64,000 bases of DNA from JAEUNJ01 sp052035955 (GCA_052035955.1 JBPOHD010000015.1:16623-80622), one strand, 5' to 3'; counted from the first letter of the stretch, positions 47,808 through 56,457 are shown. Translations and numbers: made by a program. The notes: generated from the letters alone by a model not told the origin.

Positions 47808-49739
47808 TCATGGGGCCGAATGCTCCCGCTGGTAGTTCATGGGCCCGCCCGTGAAGGGGGCGAAGCCGGTGCCGAAGATTACACCAGCGTCGGCCAGGTC
47901 GGCATCGGCCACGATGCCCTTGTCCACGAGGCCGCGGGTGGCCGCCAGCAGCGGCGCCACCAGGCGGGCGGCGAGCCCCGCCGGCACGGCGCCGGCCGCC
48001 GACTTGGCGGCCTTCCCCTGCGGGTAGGCGTAGAAGCCGCGGCCGGTCTTGCGGCCCAGGTTGCCGCCGGCGACCAGCTCCGCCAGCTTCTTCGGCGGCT
48101 CGGTGACGCCCGCCGCCAGGCCCTTGCCGGCCGCCATCGCCACGTCCAGGCCGACGGTGTCCGCCAGCTCGATGGGACCCATGGGCATGCCGAAGGCCAG
48201 CGCGGCCTCGTCCACCGTCTCCGGAGAGAGGCCCTCGTCCACGCAGCGCATGGCCTCCAGCATGTAGGGGGCGAGCACGGCGTTGACCAGGAAGCCCGGC
48301 GCATCCTTCACCGGCAGCGGCAGCTTGTCCATGCCGCGCACGAAGGCGGCGGCCTTCTTCGCGATGTCCGGATGGGTGGCCTCGGCCTGCACCACCTCGA
48401 CCAGGGGCATCTTCGCCACCGGGTTGAAGAAATGGATGCCGACCAGGCGGGAAGGCTCCCTGAAGGTGGCGGCGATGTCGGACAGGCGCAGGCTGGACGT
48501 GTTGGTGGCGATCAGGGCGTCGGGCCTGGCCCGGGCCTCGATGTCGCGGAACAGGGCCTGCTTGGCCTCCAGGTTCTCGAAGATGGCCTCGATGATGACA
48601 TCCGCGTGGGCGACGCCATTGCCCCGGGGATCGGGGATCAGACGGTCCAGGGCGAAGCGGACGGCCTTCTCGTCGCGGCGGAATTTCCTCGCGTAGGCAT
48701 CGGCGGCCCGCTTGATGGCCGGGGCGATGCGCTCCACCGACTGGTCCTGCAGGGTCACGGTCATGCCCCGCTGGGCGCACCAGGCGGCGATGTCGCCGCC
48801 CATGACGCCGGCGCCGACCACGTGCACGTGCTTCGGCTCGAAGTCGCTGTCCTTGCCGAAGCCCTTCAGGCGGTCCTGGAGGAAGAAGACACGGACCAGG
48901 TTGCGGGTGGTCGGCGAGGTGGAGATGGCGTGGAGCGACGTGGGCTTGTCGTCCGGCACGGCCAGGGCGTTGCCGTCGTACTTCTCCCACATGTCGAGGA
49001 TGGCGTAGGGGGCCGGGTAGTGCTCCTGGCGGGCCCGCCTCGCCACCTGCTTGCGGGCCTGGCTGGCGACCATGCACTTCAGGGGGCCGTTGAGCAGGCG
49101 CTGGAAGGAGGACAGGCCGATGCGCGCCCGTCCCGAGAGCACCAGCATGCGGGCCGCATTCTCCATCACCCGCGGCGGCACGCATTCGTCGACCAGGCCC
49201 ATCTTCTTCGCGCGCTTGGCGTCGATGCCCTTGCCGGTCAGCATCATGTCCAGGGCCGCGGCGGCGCCGACGGTTTCCGGCAGGCGCAGCATGCCGCCCC
49301 AGCCGGGAACGATGCCCAGCATCACCTCGGGCAGGGCCATGCGGGTGCCCGGCTCGTCGACGGCGATGCGGAAGCGGCAGGCCAGGGCCAGTTCCAGGCC
49401 GCCGCCCATGCAGTGGCCGCGGACCAGGGCCAGGGTCGGGTACTTCACGGCGGCCAGGCGGTTGTAGACGTCCCAGCCCAGCTTCACCAGGGCACGGGCC
49501 TTCTCGGGCGTATCGCACTGGGTGAATTCCTCGATGTCGGCGCCGGCGATGAAGCCGGCCGCCTTGCCGGAGCGGAAGACGAGCCCCTTGGGCGGCTCCC
49601 GGTCCATCTCGTCGAGGATGCCTTCCAGCTCGTGCAGCACCTCCCGGGCCAGGGTGTTGGCCGAAGCACCGGCCCGGTCGAGGATGGCCCAGACGACGCC
49701 GTCGGCGTCGCGCTGCAGTTTCCAGTTCTTCAGTTCCAT
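47808..49739 (-). CDS. Fatty-acid oxidation enoyl-CoA hydratase / 3-hydroxyacyl-CoA dehydrogenase
   Basis: 643 residues from ATG 49739 (AAGGA upstream). The N-terminal crotonase domain (about 1-270) has AGADIEEFTQ, RGHCMGGGLELALAC and LPEVMLGIVPGWGG (catalytic Glu). The NAD-binding domain (about 300-480) has VVGAGVMGGDIAAWCA, with the active-site His in GIHFFNPVAKMPLVEVV. C-terminal repeats follow. It performs two steps of beta-oxidation. It is shorter than E. coli FadB (729) or FadJ (714) yet has both halves. Gene order with thiolase, FadE and PsrA downstream supports the assignment. I leave fadB/fadJ open. Confidence 0.9.
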   Translation of the reverse strand: MELKNWKLQRDADGVVWAILDRAGASANTLAREVLHELEGILDEMDREPPKGLVFRSGKAAGFIAGADIEEFTQCDTPEKARALVKLGWDVYNRLAAVKYPTLALVRGHCMGGGLELALACRFRIAVDEPGTRMALPEVMLGIVPGWGGMLRLPETVGAAAALDMMLTGKGIDAKRAKKMGLVDECVPPRVMENAARMLVLSGRARIGLSSFQRLLNGPLKCMVASQARKQVARRARQEHYPAPYAILDMWEKYDGNALAVPDDKPTSLHAISTSPTTRNLVRVFFLQDRLKGFGKDSDFEPKHVHVVGAGVMGGDIAAWCAQRGMTVTLQDQSVERIAPAIKRAADAYARKFRRDEKAVRFALDRLIPDPRGNGVAHADVIIEAIFENLEAKQALFRDIEARARPDALIATNTSSLRLSDIAATFREPSRLVGIHFFNPVAKMPLVEVVQAEATHPDIAKKAAAFVRGMDKLPLPVKDAPGFLVNAVLAPYMLEAMRCVDEGLSPETVDEAALAFGMPMGPIELADTVGLDVAMAAGKGLAAGVTEPPKKLAELVAGGNLGRKTGRGFYAYPQGKAAKSAAGAVPAGLAARLVAPLLAATRGLVDKGIVADADLADAGVIFGTGFAPFTGGPMNYQREHSAP

Positions 49740-49779
49740 GATGGTCGTCCTTCCAGAGGGCTTGATTCGGGCAATGGGT

Positions 49780-50664
49780 TCAGGGGGCCGGAGCGGGGGC
49801 AGGCGCGGTGCCCCCGTCGGCGTGGGCGAGGAGCCAGTCGGCGGCCTCCCGCCACAGGGTGTCGCGATGGGCTTCGCGGAAGAAACCGAAATGGCCCAGA
49901 CGGGGCAGGCCCAGCCGGTCCGGATGGAGGTGGCGCAGGTCCACCCGGGCCCCGGTGAAATTGGCGTGCAGGGCCGCCACGGCCCTCGGCGGCACGTAGC
50001 CGTCGTCGGTGATCGCATAGGCCAGCAGCGGACCCCGGTAGCCGCGGAAGTTCTCCCGCGACGGTCCGCTGGCGCGCCCGACCAGGTGATTCGGGTCGCG
50101 GCCCCAGCGCGCCCACTCGAGGGCGATGCCCGGCGGCAGGTCCTCGCCCATGCCCAGCCGCTTGGCCGGGAAGTAGCCGAGGCCCTTGACCAGGGTCGGC
50201 ATGGCCAGGTGCCAGGCCAGGAACAGGGCGGGCTTGCGCCAGTGGCGGTAGTTGCCCCAGTAGCCGTAGCCGGCGCCGACGGTGACGGCGGCGGTCACCT
50301 GCCGGTTGGCGGCGGCCAGCCCGAAGACCTGGCCGCCTACGCTGTGCCCGACGTAGAGCAGGGGACCCTCCCGGCCGACGCCCCAGGCCAGGGCCGCGTC
50401 CAGGTCCAGTTCGCCCCAGTGGCGCATGGCGGCATCCACCTGGCGCACCTGGTGGTGGCGCGAATCGCCGATGCCGCGGTAGTCGAAGGTCAGCACCGAT
50501 GGCCCCCGGGACGCCAGCCAGGCGGCGAAGGGCTCGTAGAAACGGCGCTTGACGCCGGAAGCCGAGCCGACCACGACGGTCCCGGCGCCCGCGCCCGGGT
50601 ACAGCGTCGCCGCCAGGGGCCAGCCGTCGGCGGCGGCGATGGAGAAGCGCTTCGGTTCACTCAT
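49780..50664 (-). CDS. Alpha/beta hydrolase of unknown substrate
   Basis: 294 residues from ATG 50664. Nucleophile elbow GHSVGG (Ser in YVGHSVGGQVFGLAA), strand-4 acid region YAITDDGYVPPRAV, and a late His in RLGHFGFFREAH complete a probable triad. It has no signal peptide. It resembles predicted hydrolases (COG4757-like) found near beta-oxidation genes. No good ribosome site precedes either ATG 50664 or ATG 50676. It lies between the FadB-type and MaoC-like genes, so it may release free acids or hydrolyse acyl esters. Confidence 0.75.
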   Translation of the reverse strand: MSEPKRFSIAAADGWPLAATLYPGAGAGTVVVGSASGVKRRFYEPFAAWLASRGPSVLTFDYRGIGDSRHHQVRQVDAAMRHWGELDLDAALAWGVGREGPLLYVGHSVGGQVFGLAAANRQVTAAVTVGAGYGYWGNYRHWRKPALFLAWHLAMPTLVKGLGYFPAKRLGMGEDLPPGIALEWARWGRDPNHLVGRASGPSRENFRGYRGPLLAYAITDDGYVPPRAVAALHANFTGARVDLRHLHPDRLGLPRLGHFGFFREAHRDTLWREAADWLLAHADGGTAPAPAPAP

Positions 50665-50678
50665 GGGGAAACCCATTT

Positions 50679-50826
50679 TCACCGCAGAGACGCAGAGGTC
50701 GCGGAGGTCGCGGAGGACGACCGACACGCGGACACGCCGTCCCTGTCGCTCGCCGGGCGCAATCGAAGTCGTGGGCCAAGCCTTGCATCTCCGCATTTCC
50801 TTGCGCCCTCTGCGCCTCTGCGGTGA
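50679..50826. repeat. Inverted-arm degenerate repeat array A (CGCAGAG type)
   Basis: Left arm CACCGCAGAGACGCAGAGG (50680-50698) matches the reverse complement of 50807-50825 with one mismatch. The left arm continues as 9-bp units (GTCGCGGAG twice, 50699-50716), and the right arm continues as CTTGCGCC. The interior is unique. The whole element fills the gap between the hydrolase and MaoC-like genes. Confidence 0.7.
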
Positions 50827-50847
50827 TTCCTTCCGGGTTCATCGTCC

Positions 50848-51717
50848 TCATCTGCCGGCCCCGTGCCCGACCCGGCCGACGAAGGCGGGGCGGGCATCGC
50901 CCTCCACGTGCAGGGCGAAGCGGATGCCTTCAGCATCGGCGTCGGAACGCATCTCGACCTCGGCGCCGTAGAAGACCGGCCCCTTGATCCAGGCCTCCAG
51001 TTCCGTCGCCCCGCGCGCTCCGAGGCGGGCCAGGCATTGCCCGAGTACCCGCTGGGGATGCAGGAAGGCCCGGCCGAAACCATGGCGCCGGGCGTAGGCG
51101 CCGAACCAGTGCAGCGGGTTGTAGTCGCCGGAAATCCTCCCGTAGCGCCAGCCGCCGTCGACCGGCATGCGCCAGGATTCGCTGCGCGAGGCCTCGATCC
51201 GCGGCGGCTCCGGCGCCTGCTCCGGCGTCCGCCCGGCCAGGGGGCGACCCCGCATGTAGAAGGTGTTCACGCTTTCCCAGACCACCGCCCCGTCCGCCTC
51301 GGCGACACCCGCCAGGTCGAACTCGACGCCCTTTTCCAGGGGCCGCAGGGCGGCCAGCCGGACGCTCAGGTCGTAGCGGGCGCCGCGCGGCAATGGGCGA
51401 TGGCGGCGCAGGCGGTTCCTCACCTGCAGCAGGCGCCAGATCGGCACCGGGAAGTGCGGATGGGTGAGCAGCGCCATGTGCAGCGGAAAGGCCATGGTCT
51501 GGGGGTAGAGGACGCACAGTTCGTCGCCGGCCGGCAGGCCGCTCAAGGCCAGGTAGTCGCTCAGGTCGCCGCCTTCGGCATGGTGACCGCGCCAGCGGAG
51601 CTGGATGTCCGGCAGGCTTCCGCCGCCGTCCAGCCCCGGCGAGGGCCGCAAGACCCCAGCCATGAAGCGGGCCGCCGACGGCCGGCGATGGTATTCCAGG
51701 CGGATCTCTTCGCTCAC
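50848..51717 (-). CDS. MaoC-like (R)-hydratase/dehydratase domain protein
   Basis: 289 residues from GTG 51717, chosen because GGAG lies 9 bases upstream; the reading frame further upstream runs into the neighbouring repeat array. The C-terminal half has the hot-dog MaoC motif ISGDYNPLHWFGAYARRHGF with catalytic Asp and His. The N-terminal half looks like a second, degenerate hot-dog (RLLQVRNRLRRHRPL...). Typical members hydrate trans-2-enoyl-CoA to (R)-3-hydroxyacyl-CoA. The location between thiolase and hydrolase genes fits lipid catabolism. Confidence 0.75.
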   Translation of the reverse strand: MSEEIRLEYHRRPSAARFMAGVLRPSPGLDGGGSLPDIQLRWRGHHAEGGDLSDYLALSGLPAGDELCVLYPQTMAFPLHMALLTHPHFPVPIWRLLQVRNRLRRHRPLPRGARYDLSVRLAALRPLEKGVEFDLAGVAEADGAVVWESVNTFYMRGRPLAGRTPEQAPEPPRIEASRSESWRMPVDGGWRYGRISGDYNPLHWFGAYARRHGFGRAFLHPQRVLGQCLARLGARGATELEAWIKGPVFYGAEVEMRSDADAEGIRFALHVEGDARPAFVGRVGHGAGR

Positions 51718-51728
51718 CGGGAAAGCTC

Positions 51729-51897
51729 CAACGCAAAGGCGCGAAGACGCAAAGAGACGCAAAGAAAATCCTTCCAACGAATCGTCTTCACTGCGCGCCC
51801 TCCGTGCTCCTCGGCGAACTCTGCGCCGCCGCCGCGAAAGGTCCGTTCATCACCTGCCCCTCCTTTGCGTGCTTTGCGTCTTCGCGTCTTTGCGTTG
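51729..51897. repeat. Inverted-arm degenerate repeat array B (CGCAAAG type)
   Basis: The arms are 51729-51754 and 51872-51897, reverse complements with 25 of 26 bases identical. They are built from 8-bp units (ACGCAAAG, GCGCGAAG). The array sits between the MaoC-like gene's ribosome site and the thiolase 3' end and makes up nearly the whole gap. Confidence 0.75.
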
Positions 51898-51917
51898 CAG
51901 GGTTTGGGGGCGAGGCC

Positions 51918-53204
51918 TCAGACCGTCTCCACCAGCATGGCGCCGCCCTGGCCGCCGCCGATGCAGATGGAGGCGATGCCGCGCTTGCCGCCGGTACGCC
52001 GGAGCACGTGGGCCAGGTGCAGCACGATGCGGGCACCGGAAGCGCCCACCGGGTGGCCGAGGGCGATGGCACCGCCGTCCACGTTGAGGCGGGCCGGGTC
52101 CAGCGTGCCCAGGGCGCCGTCGGTGCCGAGGTGCTCGCGGCAATAGGCCTCGTCCTCCCAGGCCCGCGCGCAGCCGATCACCTGGGCCGCGAAGGCCTCG
52201 TTGATCTCCCAGGCGTCCAGGTCGTTGAGGCCCAGGCCGTGGCGTTGCAGGATGGGCGTGGAGGCGTGCACGGGCCCGAGGCCCATCTGGGCAGGATCCA
52301 GGCCGGCCCACTGGCTGTCGCTGATCCTGGCGATGGGCTCCAGCTTCCAGCGCTGCACGGCTTCCTCGGAGGCGAGCACCATCCAGGCGGCGCCGTCGGT
52401 GATCTGGGAACTGTTGCCCGGCGTGACCTTGCCGTACTTGCGGTCGAAGAAGGGACGCAGCTTGGCGAGGCCAGCCATGGAGGAGTCGCGGCGCACCCCG
52501 TCGTCCTCCCCGTAGACCTTGCCGTCGCGGCCGACCAGCGGCACGACTTCGCCGTAGTGGCCGGAGTCCTGCCCGACGGAGACGCGCTGGTGGCTGGTCA
52601 CGGAGTAGGCATCCATTTCCTCGCGGCTGATGCCGAACTTCCAGGCCAGGTTCTCCGCCGTCTGGCCCATCATCAGGTTGACCACCGGGTCGGTCAGGCC
52701 CTTGACGATGCCGATCACCGGCGCCAGCAGCACGGCCGGGCGCAGCTTGAGGAAAAGGCCCAGCTTCTGGCCGGCGGTCTTCGCCGTGCTCATGGCGGCG
52801 AACCAGCGCACCATGGCATCGGAATAGAGCAGCGGCGCCCGCGAGAGGGCGTCGACGCCGCCGGCCAGGACGAGCCGGGAACGGCCGGCGTGGATGTTGG
52901 CGATGGCCGAGTCGAGGGCCTGCATGCCGGAGGCGCAGTTGCGCATCACCGTCCAGCCAGGCACCTTGTTGCCGCAGCCCAGGCGCAAGGCGGCGACGCG
53001 GCCAATATTCACCTCATCGGCGCTGGGGCTGGCGCAGCCGAGGATCACCTCGTCCAGGTCCTCCGGCGAGAAGGGCTGGCGGGCCAGCAGGGCACGCCCG
53101 GCGGCGGTCGCCAGGTCGGCGGCGGAAAAGGGGCCGGGGGCGTTGCGGGCCTTGAGGAAGGGGGTGCGCGCCCCGTCCACGATATAGACCGGTTTGAAAG
53201 TCAT
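51918..53204 (-). CDS. Acetyl-CoA acyltransferase (thiolase)
   Basis: 428 residues. Thiolase motifs: nucleophile Cys in MRNCASGMQALDSA (about 90), NEAFAAQV, catalytic His in LGHPVGASGARI and the C-terminal Cys in SICIGGGQGGAMLV. It splits 3-ketoacyl-CoA with CoA in the last step of beta-oxidation. Length (428) and the insert KLGLFLKLRPAVLLAPVIGIVKGL resemble FadI-type thiolases. It is downstream of fadE and upstream of the MaoC-like gene on the same strand. Confidence 0.93.
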   Translation of the reverse strand: MTFKPVYIVDGARTPFLKARNAPGPFSAADLATAAGRALLARQPFSPEDLDEVILGCASPSADEVNIGRVAALRLGCGNKVPGWTVMRNCASGMQALDSAIANIHAGRSRLVLAGGVDALSRAPLLYSDAMVRWFAAMSTAKTAGQKLGLFLKLRPAVLLAPVIGIVKGLTDPVVNLMMGQTAENLAWKFGISREEMDAYSVTSHQRVSVGQDSGHYGEVVPLVGRDGKVYGEDDGVRRDSSMAGLAKLRPFFDRKYGKVTPGNSSQITDGAAWMVLASEEAVQRWKLEPIARISDSQWAGLDPAQMGLGPVHASTPILQRHGLGLNDLDAWEINEAFAAQVIGCARAWEDEAYCREHLGTDGALGTLDPARLNVDGGAIALGHPVGASGARIVLHLAHVLRRTGGKRGIASICIGGGQGGAMLVETV

Positions 53205-53239
53205 GGTCGTTTCCAGTCGGAAGATGGATTCAGGAAGCC

Positions 53240-53366
53240 CACCGCGAAGTCGCGAAGGTGCAAAGGGGGCGAAGGGGGCGAAGGGGATCGGGAAACCCCG
53301 GCACCCGCCGGGATCACCGATGATTTCCCTTGCGAACCCTGCGTCTTCGCACCTTTGCGTCGGCGA
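53240..53366. repeat. Inverted-arm degenerate repeat array C (CGAAGG type)
   Basis: Left arm 53240-53287 contains GCGAAG, GTGCAAAG and GGGGCGAAG units of 8-9 bp. Right arm 53329-53366 (CTTGCG...CTTCGCACCTTTGCGTC) is the approximate inverse, about 14 of 19 matched bases at the core. It fills the thiolase-fadE gap. Confidence 0.6.
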
Positions 53367-53378
53367 ATAGCGTTCCCG

Positions 53379-55706
53379 TCAGGCCGCGGCCTTCAGGTGC
53401 GGCGCCACCGGGGTGGCCTCGTGGGCGAAGTCCTGGGGGAAGTCGTCCACCCGCACCACCTTGTCTCGCAGCGCGGCGCGGCGCTCCAGCAGGGCCAGTT
53501 CGTCGGCCGAGATGGCGCCCGCCTCGCAGGCATGGCGGGCGAGTTGGGCCGGATCGGCGCCGGCCAGCTTGCCTGCCTTCTGGGCCGCGCGGACCTTGGT
53601 CTCGACCTGCTCGGCGGCGAGGGTGGCGTCCAGGGCCAGTTCGATGACGCCCACCGCGTCGTTCTCGTCGCGCGGGACGTACATGCCGGCGGTCAGGCGG
53701 TCGCGGGTGGCCGAGGGCTCGATCAGCAGCTTCGCCACCTGGTGGCCGAGCTGGTCCGAGGGCACCTCGTAGGGCCGGCCGAGCGGGAAGATGTACCAGT
53801 GCAGGATGGCGGCGATGAAGCGGTTCGGATAGTTGGCGATGACGCCCTCGAAGGCGTTCTGGGCCTTGAACATGGCATCCCAGATCGCCCAGTGCATCAG
53901 CGGCGCGTCCCCGGCCTTGCGGCCCTCCGCCTCGAAGCGCTTCAGCGTCGCCGAGCAGAGGTACATCTGGGAAAGGATGTCGCCCATGCGCGCGGAGAGC
54001 TTCTCCTTGCGCTTCAGGTCGCCACCCATGACGAACATGGAGATGTCGGAGATGAAGGCAAAGGCGGCCGAGAAGCGGGAGAGCTGCTGGTAGTAGCGGC
54101 GCGTCTCCGGCGCCACGTCGGCGGGCACGGACACGAAGTTGGAGCCCGTCAGGCCCATGATCCAGGCGCGGAAGCCGCGGCCCCAGATGAAGGCCAGGTG
54201 GCTGGACAGCGCTTGGTCGAAGTCGCGCAGGCCGGCGGCACGGTCTTCGTTGCGGGCGGCGGCCATCTCCTTCAGGACATAGGGATGGCAGCGGATGGCG
54301 CCCTGGCCGAAGATGATCAGGCTGCGGGTCAGGATGTTGGCGCCCTCGACGGTGATGGCGACGGGGATCTGCTGGTAGGCACGGCCCATGAAGTTGTTGG
54401 GGCCCAGGCAGATGCCCTTGCCGCCGAGCACGTCCATGGCGTCGTTCACCACCTGGCGGGCCCGCTCGGTCACGTGGTACTTGACGATGGCCGAGACGAC
54501 GGACGGCTTCTCGCCCAGGTCGATGGCGCCGGCGGTCATGGTGCGGGCCGCGTCCATCATGTAGGTGTTGCCGCCCATGCGGGCCAGCGGCTCCTCGATG
54601 CCCTCGAACTTGCCGATGGCGGTCTTGAACTGGCTGCGCACCCGGGCGTAGCCGCCGGTGGCACGCACGGCCAGCTTGGCCATGCCGGTATTGGAGGACG
54701 GCAGGGAGATCGAGCGGCCGGCGGCCAGGCATTCCATAAGCATGCGCCAGCCCTGGCCGGCCATCTTCGGCCCGCCGATGATCCAGTCCAGGGGCATGAA
54801 GACGTCCTTGCCCCAGTTGGGACCGTTCTGGAATACGGCATTCAGCGGGAAGTGCCGGCGGCCGATCTGCACGCCCGGGTGGCTGGTCGGGACCAGGGCG
54901 CAGGTGATGCCCAGGTCCTCGGTCTTGCCGAGCAGGCCCTCAGGATCACGCAGGCGGAAGGCGAGGCCGAGGATGGTGCAGATGGGGCCCAGGGTGATGT
55001 AGCGCTTGTCCCAGGTGACCCGCATGCCGATCACTTCGCGGCCTTCCCACATGCCCTTGCAGACGATGCCTGTGTCCGGGATCGAGGCGGCGTCGGAGCC
55101 GGCGTTCGGGTTGGTCAGCGCGAAGGCCGGGATCTCGAGGCCCTTGGCCAGCCGCGGCAGGAAATGGTTCTTCTGTTCCTCGGTGCCGTAGTGGAGCAGC
55201 AGTTCCGCCGGGCCGAGGGAGTTGGGCACCATCACCGAGACGGCAGCCGCCGAGCAGCGGGTGGAGAGCTTCTGCACCACCTGGGAATGGGCGTAGGCGG
55301 AGAACTCCAGGCCGCCGTAGCGCTTCGGGATGATCATGCCCAGGAAACCCTTGTCCTTCACGTAGCGCCAGGCCTCGGGGGAGAGGTCCTGGTGCACCTG
55401 GGTGGTCTCCCAGTCGTTCACCATGCGGCACAACTCCTCGCACTCCCTGTCGAGGAAGGACTGCTCCTCGGCCGTCAGCTTGGGCTGGGGAAAGGCCAGC
55501 AGGTCCTGCCAGCGCGGCTTGCCTGAAAAGAGCTGCCCCTCCCACCAGACCGTACCGGCCTCCAGGGCCTCCTTCTCGGTCTGTGACATGGCGGGCAGCA
55601 TCTTCCGGTAGACGGCGAAGATGTGGCGGGTGATCAGGGCCCGCCGCAGGGGCGGGACCGTGAGGGCGGCGACGAGGCCGGCGAGGATGGCGATGATCCA
55701 GGTCAT
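53379..55706 (-). CDS. fadE: Acyl-CoA dehydrogenase (FadE)
   Basis: 775 residues (E. coli FadE is 814). One N-terminal membrane helix (IIAILAGLVAALTV) precedes the ACAD fold: IIPKRYGGLEFSAYAHS, ALTNPNAGSDAAS (FAD-binding), and LPSSNTGMAKLAVRATGGYARVRSQFK. The catalytic Glu region is VEGANILTRS. A C-terminal extension (about 600-775) is typical of the FadE class. It catalyses the first dehydrogenation of beta-oxidation at the membrane. It begins 22 bases after the PsrA-like gene and should share its promoter. Confidence 0.94.
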   Translation of the reverse strand: MTWIIAILAGLVAALTVPPLRRALITRHIFAVYRKMLPAMSQTEKEALEAGTVWWEGQLFSGKPRWQDLLAFPQPKLTAEEQSFLDRECEELCRMVNDWETTQVHQDLSPEAWRYVKDKGFLGMIIPKRYGGLEFSAYAHSQVVQKLSTRCSAAAVSVMVPNSLGPAELLLHYGTEEQKNHFLPRLAKGLEIPAFALTNPNAGSDAASIPDTGIVCKGMWEGREVIGMRVTWDKRYITLGPICTILGLAFRLRDPEGLLGKTEDLGITCALVPTSHPGVQIGRRHFPLNAVFQNGPNWGKDVFMPLDWIIGGPKMAGQGWRMLMECLAAGRSISLPSSNTGMAKLAVRATGGYARVRSQFKTAIGKFEGIEEPLARMGGNTYMMDAARTMTAGAIDLGEKPSVVSAIVKYHVTERARQVVNDAMDVLGGKGICLGPNNFMGRAYQQIPVAITVEGANILTRSLIIFGQGAIRCHPYVLKEMAAARNEDRAAGLRDFDQALSSHLAFIWGRGFRAWIMGLTGSNFVSVPADVAPETRRYYQQLSRFSAAFAFISDISMFVMGGDLKRKEKLSARMGDILSQMYLCSATLKRFEAEGRKAGDAPLMHWAIWDAMFKAQNAFEGVIANYPNRFIAAILHWYIFPLGRPYEVPSDQLGHQVAKLLIEPSATRDRLTAGMYVPRDENDAVGVIELALDATLAAEQVETKVRAAQKAGKLAGADPAQLARHACEAGAISADELALLERRAALRDKVVRVDDFPQDFAHEATPVAPHLKAAA

Positions 55707-55728
55707 GATGCGTCTCCTTTACAGGGTC

Positions 55729-56412
55729 TCAGGCCGCCTTGGTCCGGCGCGGCTTCTTGGCAGGTTGGGAAGCGAATTCGGGGAGCGGCGCCCGCAGGCC
55801 GCCGAACAGGAAGCTCATGAAACGGGCATGGAGGGCCTCGGGATCGGCGTCGTGGAGGCCGTCCTCGCCCAGCACGTTGAGCGCGTCGGCGCCGGACAGG
55901 GCGTAGGACATGGCGCCGAGCATGAAGTGGAAGCGCCACAGCACCTCCTCCTTCGGCGCTTCGGGCAGGGCGCGGAACAGGGCCGCCTTGTAGCGACGGA
56001 CCACCTCCGCATATTCCCGGGCCATGAAACGGCGGATGAAGGTGGACGGCTCGGTATAGGTGCGGCCCAGCAGGCGCAGGAAGTGGCGGCCGCCTTCGTC
56101 GCACTGGGAAACGGTGCGGATGGTGGTGCCGAAGAAGGCCTCCAGCACCTGATGGGGACGCAGTGGCTGCCCGGCGGCCTCGGCTTCCGCCTTGTCCAGG
56201 GCGGCCAGCCACTGGGCATTGAGCCAGCCCAAGCGGCGCCGGAACAGGGCCTCGATGAGCCCCTCCTTGCCCCCGAAGTGGTAGTTGACCGCCGCCAGGT
56301 TGGCCCGGGCGTCGGCGGTGATCATGCGCAGGGTGGTGGCCTCGAAGCCGTGCGCCATGAACAGGCGCTCGGCGGCGTCGAGGATGCGCTCGGGGGTATC
56401 GGGTTCGCTCAT
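55729..56412 (-). CDS. psrA: PsrA-like TetR-family regulator of fatty-acid degradation
   Basis: 227 residues from ATG 56412. The TetR DNA-binding domain (about 5-52) reads ERILDAAERLFMAHGFEATTLRMIT...NLAAVNYHFGGKEGLIEA, very close to Pseudomonas PsrA as I recall it. The ligand-binding half has FLRLLGRTY and WRFHFMLGAMSYALSGADAL. PsrA represses fad genes and is released by long-chain fatty acids/acyl-CoA. It is the first gene of the run leading to fadE and has two PsrA-type boxes immediately upstream. The symbol is used by analogy. Confidence 0.82.
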   Translation of the reverse strand: MSEPDTPERILDAAERLFMAHGFEATTLRMITADARANLAAVNYHFGGKEGLIEALFRRRLGWLNAQWLAALDKAEAEAAGQPLRPHQVLEAFFGTTIRTVSQCDEGGRHFLRLLGRTYTEPSTFIRRFMAREYAEVVRRYKAALFRALPEAPKEEVLWRFHFMLGAMSYALSGADALNVLGEDGLHDADPEALHARFMSFLFGGLRAPLPEFASQPAKKPRRTKAA

Positions 56413-56428
56413 CTGTTCCGGCGTGATC

Positions 56429-56457
56429 CAAACGTTGGTTTCAAACAGGTGTTTGAA
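56429..56457 (-). promoter_or_regulatory. Two abutting PsrA-type operator sites
   Basis: Site 1, CAAAC-AGGT-GTTTG (56442-56455), is embedded in an 18-bp perfect palindrome (56440-56457). Site 2, CAAAC-GTTG-GTTTC (56429-56442), shares its end base with site 1. Both fit the PsrA consensus (G/C)AAAC-N4-GTTT(G/C). They lie 17-46 bases upstream of the psrA-like ATG and just downstream of a predicted -10. Confidence 0.8.

Noticed and set aside
45188..47854. An 888-codon plus-strand frame over metY and neighbours
   Set aside because: It crosses several unrelated genes on both strands and is rich in Gly/Arg; no family.
50679..50826. CRISPR array
   Set aside because: Arrays A-D have short degenerate units and inverted arms, no equal spacers, and no cas genes occur in the window.
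51804..55526. A 1240-codon plus-strand frame over thiolase and fadE
   Set aside because: It is antisense to two well-supported genes, and its N-terminal FASSRLCV-type residues come from translating repeat array B.
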